A stretch of 24,030 nt of DNA from an uncultured Collinsella sp. (GTDB lineage: Bacteria > Actinomycetota > Coriobacteriia > Coriobacteriales > Coriobacteriaceae): the NCBI GenBank assembly GCA_958453935.1, contig CAUDZT010000035.1:1-24030 (forward strand), in the 5' to 3' direction. Made by a program: the position numbers and the translations under genes. Positions 17,354 to 24,030 of the stretch are shown piece by piece. The notes below the pieces were generated by a model. The model was given only the letters and a program-made list of their open reading frames with translations. It was not told the DNA's origin and ran no database searches. The stretch's first letter is position 1. Every line of letters starts with the position of its first letter.

Positions 17354-19009
17354 TCAGCATTTACCCCGGTACATGCTGCCTAAATCCACTACCCCTTCTA
17401 CCGCGCCGACCATCTCGTCATCGTGAGAGACAATGATGATCAGCTGGCTTTGCTTGTTGCGCTTAACATAGGCCGCAAGCTCGGCGCGGCTTACAGCGTC
17501 TAACCCAGTCGTGGGCTCGTCGAGTACCAAAACTGACGACTTGCGTGAAATCGCCGACCATAAGTACACTCGGCGCAGCTCACCGCCCGAAAGCGCGGAG
17601 CAACGTTTCCCGAGCAACTCCTTCACGCTGTTTTCCAGCGAAAGTAGGCCATCTACACCCCGGTGATAGGAAGAAAAGGGCGTGTCGAAATACTCTAACA
17701 GCTCTTTCACCGTTTCGTCCGGCGCGAAGCACGACTGTGGGCAGCACGATATCTCTCTCGCACGTATGTAATCCAAGTCGCATTCTTCGATTGGCACGCC
17801 GTTGTATTTTACTTTGCCTTTCGATGAGTATAGCCCGAGCATCAAGTAAAGAAGTGACGTCTTGCCTCTTCCGTTTTCCCCAACTATGCAATATGTACCA
17901 GGACCGGAAAACTTGAAAGAAAACCCGCCGAGGACCTCTCGGACAGATCCGTCTGGAAGGGCAACCGAGAATTCCAAATCAGATACCGAAATGTCATTTA
18001 TTTCATCGAGTTTAGCTAAATCGGTCCGATTCCACCCCGATCTCTCCTTTTCTCTCGTCGCGATAGCCGTCCTATCCCATGATGCTTTGGCATCTTGATA
18101 GGATTTGAACAATGACATCATACTTTTCAAAGTCTTAAAGAGAACCGCGAAGTATGTACCGATGATAGTGTACTCGCCTATTGACATAGTTCCGTTAATG
18201 ATTCGTACTCCGGAAACAACAAGTATCACCGCTTGAAACAACGCTGCGAAAAGACCATCGAGCGATGTCAGAGAATATGATAGCTTTCCGGAGCGCAAAA
18301 CTTTGGGAAAATAGCTCTTAAACCCAGCGTCGAGCGCTTGTTCGCTCTTGCCGTACGAAGATGTCAGTTGAATGTTGAGAATCTGATTAAGCTGCGATGC
18401 AATTGCGGCGTAAAAGGCGCTGTCCGCCTCTTTCTTCTCATACGTGACCCTATACAAAAGTTTCCTCAACCCAGTAATTACACAGAAATACACGATGAGG
18501 AGAATGATGGAAAACACCGCGAGAGTTGAATCAATTGACCATATGATAAGCAATACGATGGGAATGGCTACAATGGACAGCGGCGCACTGATAAAATTCG
18601 CCAAAACGAAGGATGAGACCACGCTAGAGTCGGAAATAATCCGTTGCGTTGTATAGGCTGGATCGATGGTCCGACTCACCAAGTAATCGTCTCTTTCAAA
18701 ACGCAAGACGGCCTCCCTGAGAAGATCAAAGGAAAGTCTCGTGGTTATGCGAATGGAAAGTGTTCCTGCAAAATAAGTAAAGAGGGTGGAGAAAACTCCT
18801 ATTGACGCAACCAGGAGCGCGAAGAGTACGGCGTCTCTTTCGCTGCGGTTACCGAGAAGAAAATCTAAGAATTTCCCGTTCACGTATGGCATGGCATAGG
18901 AGAGAGCGGTTCCAATCACCGTGATAGCAATGAAGACGAAAGCCCCTTTTGCTCTGATGAACCTCGAGAGAACGCATCGAATCAAGGAAGGCCCCAATCT
19001 ACCCGCCAC
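17354..19009 (-). CDS. ABC exporter, fused membrane and ATPase domains
   Basis: A 551-residue half-transporter that should act as a homodimer. Residues 1-310 hold about six spans (near 22-42, 61-83, 137-157, 163-180, 252-272, 279-300). The ATPase domain (about 338-551) has Walker A GENGRGKTS (377-385), Q-loop PQS (424-426), signature ALSGGE (472-477), Walker B VLVLDEP (493-499) and His529. There is no C39 peptidase domain, so any leader removal would need another protease. The start is uncertain: GTG 19009 is the first possible codon after an in-frame stop and lacks a clear ribosome binding site, yet TM1 begins at about residue 22, so little can be missing. It is AT-rich like the maturase and on the opposite strand. 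Peptide export or self-protection is plausible. Confidence 0.88.
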   Translation of the reverse strand: MAGRLGPSLIRCVLSRFIRAKGAFVFIAITVIGTALSYAMPYVNGKFLDFLLGNRSERDAVLFALLVASIGVFSTLFTYFAGTLSIRITTRLSFDLLREAVLRFERDDYLVSRTIDPAYTTQRIISDSSVVSSFVLANFISAPLSIVAIPIVLLIIWSIDSTLAVFSIILLIVYFCVITGLRKLLYRVTYEKKEADSAFYAAIASQLNQILNIQLTSSYGKSEQALDAGFKSYFPKVLRSGKLSYSLTSLDGLFAALFQAVILVVSGVRIINGTMSIGEYTIIGTYFAVLFKTLKSMMSLFKSYQDAKASWDRTAIATREKERSGWNRTDLAKLDEINDISVSDLEFSVALPDGSVREVLGGFSFKFSGPGTYCIVGENGRGKTSLLYLMLGLYSSKGKVKYNGVPIEECDLDYIRAREISCCPQSCFAPDETVKELLEYFDTPFSSYHRGVDGLLSLENSVKELLGKRCSALSGGELRRVYLWSAISRKSSVLVLDEPTTGLDAVSRAELAAYVKRNKQSQLIIIVSHDDEMVGAVEGVVDLGSMYRGKC

Positions 19010-19324
19010 AAAACATCAATCACTGATACCTTACACCTCAACACAACAGGAGCGAAGATTTGCCAATGAGACTGCTTTAAGATTGCCTTGGGCCAATACG
19101 ATCTCAAGCTCTTCCTACAAGAGAGTCGGAATCGGACATCTCCTCCGACGAACCTGGCAATCGGGCGGTTGAAATATCTTTTTCAACCGCCCGATTGCCA
19201 CAATAGATTTGAGCATCCGCCCACAAACGTCCGCGTTTTATACCCATCAAATCCTTTGCCTTTTGTCGTCTAGACTAGAAAAATCGCTCGAAATAACGCA
19301 ACCGGCCTGCTCGCTTGAAGAAAC
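19010..19324. other. ABC transporter upstream region
   Basis: No gene is supported. It contains the 20 bp perfect inverted repeat listed separately, and on the minus strand a GGAGGAG-ATG that opens only an 11-codon frame (MSDSDSLVGRA). I see no strong promoter. Confidence 0.4.
19155..19200. repeat. Perfect 20 bp inverted repeat
   Basis: TGGCAATCGGGCGGTTGAAA (19155-19174) and its exact complement (19181-19200) flank the 6-base loop TATCTT. No T-run follows on either side, so it is not a standard terminator. It lies about 145 bases upstream of the ABC transporter start. Confidence 0.8.
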
Positions 19325-20225
19325 CTAAGCCCGTAACGTAGATGTGCAAACTTCCGAAACGCCTTGCGCGGCATAGTGCGTATAAACTTCGTCAACCGCC
19401 TCAGAAATATCTGAGTATCGCGCCGGGTCAAAAGCATACGATGTCGCAGCTATACCCTGCACCCATTCGGAACGCGGATTAATTGAATAGCCACACAGCA
19501 TCATCATACATGCATCTAGACCTGATTTCCCAAGTATCCGACGTATTGATGAGAGCATCGCGGGTCGCCCCCGCACCATCGTCGTCACCCCTATTAGCAG
19601 TATTTACCGTTTTTCTCTAAATGCGTATCGCCACCCTTAAGAATACGAAGTGTTTTATCCAGACCCGATTGTCCTCCATCTCAAACGAAGGGATAAGGAA
19701 TCTCATCCGGAATCGGCAGTAACGGAGGATTCACAACGACAAGCGAAAAACATGAGTCATCTCTCAGAGGGGAGTAAAGGCTCCCCTCAAGCACCCTAGT
19801 TTCGTCATCCAAAGAGTTGATGGCAGTGTTTTTCTTACAAAGGTCGACAACAAAAGGGTTGATTTCTACAGATGTTACATCCATGCCACAGTTGGTAAGT
19901 ATCAGGCCCTGTATTCTGGGGCCAGAACACAAATCGAGAGCCTTCCGTGCGCTCTGCGGTGTAAGGCGCCAATCTCAGCAAATCTGTCCCACAATACTGC
20001 GCTGAAGAACAACACGGAACCCCTGAGCCAAACTCCCCTATACCTTATTAAGGCTAAGACAGGCAAGTTCACGCACCCGGCATATTCCAGAATAACATCC
20101 TATTGTTTTAGATGCTCTACAAGCATGAACAGCCGCGAATCGGAAAGATCTTCTAGTTTCGCCCCGACTGACCGCCAAGGGCCAAAATGGCCTCTCCATC
20201 CCCAGGCGACCGGCTCTGGCGCGCC
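19325..20225 (-). pseudogene. Class I SAM-dependent methyltransferase, degraded
   Basis: Read on the minus strand through its lesions, a protein of about 295 residues can be rebuilt. It runs GHFGPWRSVGAKLEDLSDSR, then LFMLVEHLKQ, TAG at 20100-20102, DVILEYAG...LFFSAVLWDRFAEIGA, a frameshift near 19965, LTPQSARKALDLCSGPRIQG (motif I, with Arg for Gly), VTSVEINPFVVDLC (motif II), VVVNPPLLPIPDEIPYPFV (NPPxxP, motif IV), TGA at 19681-19683, DGGQSGLDKTLRIL, a frameshift near 19605, and IGVTTMVRGRPAM to the final TAA-type end at 19325. NPP motifs are typical of PrmC/HemK-like N- or O-methyltransferases. Four lesions make it non-functional. The N-terminal limit is unclear; it abuts the intact FHA gene. 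Confidence 0.8.
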
Positions 20226-20229
20226 GAGG

Positions 20230-20275
20230 AGTGTCCCCAAGTGCCGGCAGAAAAGGAACGTCCTTAACTGCCGGC
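20230..20275. repeat. GGGGAC-type intergenic repeat, copy 3, with hairpin
   Basis: GTGTCCCCAAGTGCCGGCAG matches the GTCCCCAAGTGCCGG word at 48 and 5997. GCCGGCAG (20243-20250) pairs with CTGCCGGC (20268-20275), with AAGGACGTTCCTT-like symmetry in the loop. The hairpin touches the stop codon of the FHA gene. Read in the minus direction it is followed by ACTTGGGG, not a T-run. Confidence 0.55.
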
Positions 20276-21213
20276 TAGAGGGCACCGAAGAGGATGGCAT
20301 AGGTAGTGGATTCGCCGAGCTTGAGCTCGTCGCCGGGATTGAGCTGGGCGGAACGGCCGGGCTCGACCTGAATGCAAACGCGCGTGGCCCCGTTTACCAC
20401 CACGGTTCCGTTGGTGGACGACAAGTCCTCGACGTGCCAGATATTTTGAGCATCGCACCAGATATGGGCATGGCGGGCCGAGACATCGTCGCCGACGTCG
20501 GTAATATCGCCCTCACCAGTGGCCAGCGCGCCAATCTCAACACCCTGCTCACTCGGCTGAATCCAGCGCGGGGCGCTCACGACAAAACTGTTTTGCACGC
20601 GCAGCAAGCCCAAAGGGTGCGCCGGGGCGGGTTCGCGTTCGCCCGCAGTCAGCGACATGCCAAGCGAACGCGGCGTGGATGTGCCTCCGCCGCAGGTCGC
20701 GTTCGCGTAGTCGATGGCATAGTTCACCGAGGACCGCACATCCGCCGAACAACCGACGGCGACAAACAGCACCAGCACGACCTCGGCGCGCTCGGCGGGC
20801 ATGAGTTCCGCCGCCTGGGACAGGCGATCGAGCGCGTTGCGATAGAGATTCGTGTCCTGGTGGCACTCTTCGAGCGCGCGTACCATCGGTTCACCTGCAG
20901 GACCGCACACCATATTGATTACAGCCGTGGAGTCCATGGGATTGCGCTGGCGCAGGGCCAGTTGCGACATAATACGCGCAGCCGAGGTACCGTATTCGGC
21001 AAAGTAGCGCTGCTGAAGCGTGCCGACCGGCGCGCGAACGATAAAGCGGGAAACCCAAGAGCGATCGGCGGCTCGGCTCTGCGGGCTGCGGCCGTCGGCG
21101 AGCGGACGGGACGAAAGCACCAAGCCGCACAGCTCGATATGGCTCAGATGCGCTGCGCGCTTAAAGATGTCAAACATGGCCCCGCATGGGGTGAGCTCAA
21201 CTTGAGATGCCAT
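20275..21213 (-). CDS. FHA-domain protein with N-terminal novel domain
   Basis: A 312-residue soluble protein. Residues about 205-312 form an FHA (phosphothreonine-binding) domain: VEIGALATGE at the first strand pair, VSARHAHIW with the conserved Arg/His, and LSSTNGT (264-270). Residues 1-190 (MASQVELTPCGAMFDIFKRA and on) are an alpha/beta-looking region I do not recognise. ATG 21213 lies three bases after the kinase stop, so the two are co-transcribed and probably coupled. The FHA domain is expected to bind a site phosphorylated by the neighbouring kinase. A truncated relative of its C-terminal part lies at 13605-13973. A repeat hairpin overlaps its stop. Confidence 0.87.
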   Translation of the reverse strand: MASQVELTPCGAMFDIFKRAAHLSHIELCGLVLSSRPLADGRSPQSRAADRSWVSRFIVRAPVGTLQQRYFAEYGTSAARIMSQLALRQRNPMDSTAVINMVCGPAGEPMVRALEECHQDTNLYRNALDRLSQAAELMPAERAEVVLVLFVAVGCSADVRSSVNYAIDYANATCGGGTSTPRSLGMSLTAGEREPAPAHPLGLLRVQNSFVVSAPRWIQPSEQGVEIGALATGEGDITDVGDDVSARHAHIWCDAQNIWHVEDLSSTNGTVVVNGATRVCIQVEPGRSAQLNPGDELKLGESTTYAILFGAL

Positions 21214-21216
21214 GAC

Positions 21217-23061
21217 CTAGGCCTCCTTGGTCGTAGAAATAGAATCGGACGATACTTCGACAGGTCCGCCAAAAGTACGGACAGCTGCGGCTCCACCGGC
21301 AAGCGGAGTCGCCATCTGGGCTTTTGTGCGTCGCGGTGCCGAAACGGGAAGTTCAAAGGCAAAGCCCTTCGCAAGCAAAAACCACGTAAGCGTATAGGTT
21401 GCAACCAGAGCGGCAACAAGGCCGCCCATCACGGCGCGTTGGGAAAATACGCTACATGCAGCCACAACCAGCACCGGAACCTCGCAGGCAGAAAGCGCAA
21501 GCACACCCTGCAGGAAGCCCGAGCGCCGATCGCGCGCAAGTGCCCCCGCGGCAACGCCGGCTATGCCTGGCAGCGCCAACGCCAGTGCGGCAATAATACC
21601 CGGTAGCGACCCAGACCACACGAGCGATCCCAAAGTCGCCGTCACGCGAGCGCCCGACGCCAGCAGCGCGGCCGAAACCACGACCACAGCCCAAACCACG
21701 CCACAGACGACCGTCGCGCCGACCATCAGCGCGCGACGAACCGCGCGGCCAGACGCATCCATGGGGCACGGCGTGAGCGGCTCGCCGCGGAGCGAACGAC
21801 CGACATTTTGCGCATAGTGGTCACAAAACGCCGAGAGCGCCGCCTCGACCGCCGCCGGCTCGGGACGATCTTTTTGATGGCTGGACAGACAGGCCATCAC
21901 CACGTCGAACAGCTGGGCATCGACAAACGCCAGCGCATCGCGTAGCTCCTCGGAATCCGGCTCAAGCCCCAGCTGCTGGGCCTGCTCGGCCGCAGCGAGC
22001 GCCACATCGGGCTCACGACGAAGCAGCTGAGTCAAATCGCAACCGGGCGCATGGGCACCAATGGGATAGTCGGGCAGCGTGTCCATCTTGAGACGGTAGG
22101 GGCTGGCGATGTCGCGCGTCTTTTTGCGCGAACCCGAGGTGCCCGAAGTGCTCGGCGCGGCTTCGTATGGCGCGGCGCCGGCAATGAGCTCGTAAACCGT
22201 GCTTGCTGCGGCATAGACGTCGATCGCCGGCGACATACGCAAAGCGCGCAGGTCGGGAATATCGTCGGTGAGCATCTCGGGCGGGGCATAGGCAACCGTC
22301 GCGCGACGCAGCGTGGCATAGCGCTCCGTAAACGACGCCTTGCCGCCGGTACCGGCCACGGCCGACGCAGGCTCAAGCGCCAGCGACGAGCCAAAGTCGA
22401 TCAGGCACAGGTCAAAGGTGCCCTCGGCAAGCTGCCGGTCAAGCGGTAGACGCGCCGTACGCACCATAATATTAGCGGGCGAGATATCGCGATGGACAAA
22501 GCCCTCGCCCACCAGGCTCATACGGCAGAGCAGATCGAACAGGTCGCGACCCAGACGCGCCGCCACAAGCAGCGATAGGCGGCCGGCATCGTCCACGGCA
22601 AAGCGCGAGCGCAAGCGGGCGAGCGTCTCGCCCTCGACCCATTCCATGACAATTGCAGGCACACCGTCGACCTCGCCCCAGCCATAGAGGCGGGGAAAGC
22701 CCTTAAGGCCCGAAAGGGCGCGATGGCATTCGTATTCCTCGCGAAACGCCGCTTTGAACTTGGCGACCAGCGCCTCATGGGCGGCGGCATCGTCAAACTC
22801 ATCGCACGTTGGCAAGATGAGCTGCTTGAGTGCCACGGCCTCGCCTTGGGCGTTGACGGCGCGCGTTACGCGGCCGATACCGCCACGGCGCATGGTGGCA
22901 TCGTCGGCAAACAGTATCGTAAAACGACGCAGATAGGCAGGCAGTTCGTCCTGACCGAGCGCAATGGCCGGCTCAAACCCGTCGACACGCGCCAGGCGCA
23001 GGCCGACCATGGGATCGCGACCGAGCGATTGTGGTGTGGTGGATGCAAGATCGGTCATCAT
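21217..23061 (-). CDS. Membrane Ser/Thr protein kinase
   Basis: A 614-residue Hanks-type kinase with a C-terminal membrane region. Kinase features are the glycine loop RRGGIGRV (58-65), VALK (Lys79), HRDISPAN (190-197), IDFG (221-224), the APPEM segment (259-263) and DVY (281-283). After a low-complexity stretch and a helical region, four spans follow (about 447-468, 486-508, 519-540, 545-565) and a short Ser/Thr-rich tail. The PASTA repeats of PknB-type cell-wall sensors are absent. ATG 23061 overlaps the previous gene's stop (ATGA), implying coupling; a second ATG follows at once. With the FHA gene downstream it forms a likely kinase-reader pair. Target proteins are not visible here. Confidence 0.9.
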   Translation of the reverse strand: MMTDLASTTPQSLGRDPMVGLRLARVDGFEPAIALGQDELPAYLRRFTILFADDATMRRGGIGRVTRAVNAQGEAVALKQLILPTCDEFDDAAAHEALVAKFKAAFREEYECHRALSGLKGFPRLYGWGEVDGVPAIVMEWVEGETLARLRSRFAVDDAGRLSLLVAARLGRDLFDLLCRMSLVGEGFVHRDISPANIMVRTARLPLDRQLAEGTFDLCLIDFGSSLALEPASAVAGTGGKASFTERYATLRRATVAYAPPEMLTDDIPDLRALRMSPAIDVYAAASTVYELIAGAAPYEAAPSTSGTSGSRKKTRDIASPYRLKMDTLPDYPIGAHAPGCDLTQLLRREPDVALAAAEQAQQLGLEPDSEELRDALAFVDAQLFDVVMACLSSHQKDRPEPAAVEAALSAFCDHYAQNVGRSLRGEPLTPCPMDASGRAVRRALMVGATVVCGVVWAVVVVSAALLASGARVTATLGSLVWSGSLPGIIAALALALPGIAGVAAGALARDRRSGFLQGVLALSACEVPVLVVAACSVFSQRAVMGGLVAALVATYTLTWFLLAKGFAFELPVSAPRRTKAQMATPLAGGAAAVRTFGGPVEVSSDSISTTKEA

Positions 23062-23963
23062 AGGGCAAGCGCCGCCACGTTATTGTTGAAGTTACCGAGC
23101 GCGACGTCATCATCGCCGTAATGGCCGACCCATTGACATAGGTTGGTGTAACAGCCCCACAGATTGGCATACTGCTGATACCACTTTGACCGGGGCGAGA
23201 ATGTCTGACGACCGAACTCGGCTCGAATGACAAACATCTCCCCGACCAGGCTGTCGCACGGCCTGGGATCTCCCGTAGAGTTATAGGTCGAGACCACGTC
23301 ATTGGCACGAGAAACATAGCCGTCGAGCATGTTGTACTTGGTCACAAGCCAGCTGTGAATGCTCTCTTCCTCAGCAGCGGAAAGGCCACCGGAGTTTGCA
23401 TCGTTGTCAGTGTTGCCGCCCGTCGAGCCGCCGTTTCCAGACCCTCCGGCAGAGGAACCCGACCCAGAGCCACCGCCCGAACTCGACGAATCCGAGCCGG
23501 AGCCAGAAGTATCCGAGCTACCGGGCTTTCCGGACTGCTGGGCGTCCTGCTCCTTCTGCTGCTCGACCTTATTCACCGTTGCCGCCACGCTATTGTTGGA
23601 CAACCGATCGATGATCTTGGTGTTGGTGAGCACGATGGTTTTGCCATTGGCAAGCGTGACTTCGTTGTCCGGGGCCTCGGCGCCGTCCGCGTCGCCGGTG
23701 CCAAACACAATATGCGCGACCACACTTGCCCAAGCATATCCAGTCGTGGTCCCCAGGTCACTTTTGACCTCATGCCCCACGCGCGGTTCGCGTGCGGCAT
23801 GTGCCTGCATCATGGACGGCACGGTCATGCCATAGGCAGAAACGCCAGCTATGACCAGCACCAGCGAGCAAGACAGCAGTGCGTACGCCCGCGGCGCCAA
23901 GCCCAGTCGGCGTCGCATGCGCACCGCGGCGCCGCGCTTTGTCTGAGTGCCACCGGGCCGCAT
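23058..23963 (-). CDS. Membrane-anchored protein with Ser/Gly-rich linker
   Basis: A 301-residue protein of unknown function. A basic N-terminus (KRGAAVRMRRRLG) precedes one span (about 26-45, AYALLSCSLVLVIAGVSAYG). There follows a small extracytoplasmic domain (EVTLANGKTIVLTNTKIIDR) and a Gly/Ser/Asp-rich linker (about 144-193). The C-terminal domain (about 195-301) is helical and rich in Trp/Tyr, with three Cys (PCDS, GCY, LCQ). I start at ATG 23963, which has GGAGGAG at ideal spacing. The frame is open to 24020, but a terminator hairpin lies between the two starts. It is the first gene of the kinase/FHA operon and may be the sensor or the regulated envelope partner. The C-terminal domain family is not recognised. 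Confidence 0.82.
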   Translation of the reverse strand: MRPGGTQTKRGAAVRMRRRLGLAPRAYALLSCSLVLVIAGVSAYGMTVPSMMQAHAAREPRVGHEVKSDLGTTTGYAWASVVAHIVFGTGDADGAEAPDNEVTLANGKTIVLTNTKIIDRLSNNSVAATVNKVEQQKEQDAQQSGKPGSSDTSGSGSDSSSSGGGSGSGSSAGGSGNGGSTGGNTDNDANSGGLSAAEEESIHSWLVTKYNMLDGYVSRANDVVSTYNSTGDPRPCDSLVGEMFVIRAEFGRQTFSPRSKWYQQYANLWGCYTNLCQWVGHYGDDDVALGNFNNNVAALAL

Positions 23964-23978
23964 GCGTTCTCCTCCAAC

Positions 23979-24002
23979 AAAAACACGCCGCTCGGGAGCG
24001 GC
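23979..24002 (-). terminator. Terminator of the gene beyond the window edge
   Basis: On the minus strand GCCGCTC-CC-GAGCGGC (24002-23987) is followed by GTGTTTTTGTT, then directly by the GGAGGAG site of the next gene. It fits an intrinsic terminator for an upstream co-oriented gene, or an attenuator for the kinase/FHA operon. Confidence 0.6.
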
Positions 24003-24030
24003 GCATTCATTCGAATCCATATTTGAGTGT

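Noticed and set aside
19681..19683. TGA in the methyltransferase as selenocysteine or programmed readthrough
   Set aside because: It replaces the position before DGG where Gly is usual, no SECIS-like hairpin stands out, and three other lesions break the same gene.
23964..24020. Upstream start at 24020 for the anchored protein
   Set aside because: A terminator hairpin and T-run lie between it and ATG 23963, which has an ideal ribosome binding site.

Overview
The window looks like chromosomal DNA of a high-GC anaerobic Actinomycetota of the class Coriobacteriia, most likely Collinsella or a close relative. This rests on gene content (lactose/cellobiose-type PTS, single-chain pyruvate:ferredoxin oxidoreductase, a lone carbamate kinase, a DUF4143 ATPase, a kinase/FHA operon), strong GGAGG-type ribosome binding sites and strongly GC-biased codons. 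The genus is inferred by eye, not by a search.

Layout. (1) 211-5703, minus strand: a beta-glucoside uptake and cleavage module, with a PRD-type PTS regulator followed by EIIA, EIIB, EIIC and a GH1 6-phospho-beta-glucosidase. (2) 5704-7790: carbamate kinase on the minus strand between a repeat-rich spacer and an AT-rich spacer that holds a decayed coding remnant. (3) 7791-9152, plus strand: an AAA/DUF4143 ATPase preceded by three tandem 33-34 bp repeats and followed by three 80 bp repeats whose hairpins co-vary. (4) 9588-13127, minus: nifJ, with a 16 bp perfect palindrome in its leader. (5) 13605-20275: a more AT-rich island bracketed by two copies of an FHA-gene 3' end in the same orientation. 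(6) 20275-23963, minus: an operon for a membrane-anchored protein, a membrane Ser/Thr kinase and an FHA protein.

The most interesting locus is in the island. A radical SAM/SPASM peptide maturase (14528-15886) is followed by two small paralogous genes (16056-16259 and 16290-16469). They share the start MKHIHP, and each carries three successive modules of the form C-x(2-5)-D-[I/Y/H/W]-C-x(2-3)-D. A 35-residue single-span membrane peptide follows. I read this as a RiPP locus, probably of the ranthipeptide kind (thioether links from Cys to non-alpha carbons), with up to six Cys/Asp pairs per peptide. A TMD-NBD ABC exporter on the opposite strand could be its transporter. Next to it lies a methyltransferase gene with at least two stops and two frameshifts, and there is a possible transposase scrap, so the island has seen decay and rearrangement.

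How the parts work together: the PTS module imports and phosphorylates beta-glucosides and the GH1 enzyme hydrolyses them. Glycolytic pyruvate can then feed NifJ to give acetyl-CoA and reduced ferredoxin, while carbamate kinase makes ATP from carbamoyl phosphate. The kinase/FHA operon looks like an envelope phospho-signalling unit. The island is accessory and unrelated to this core metabolism.
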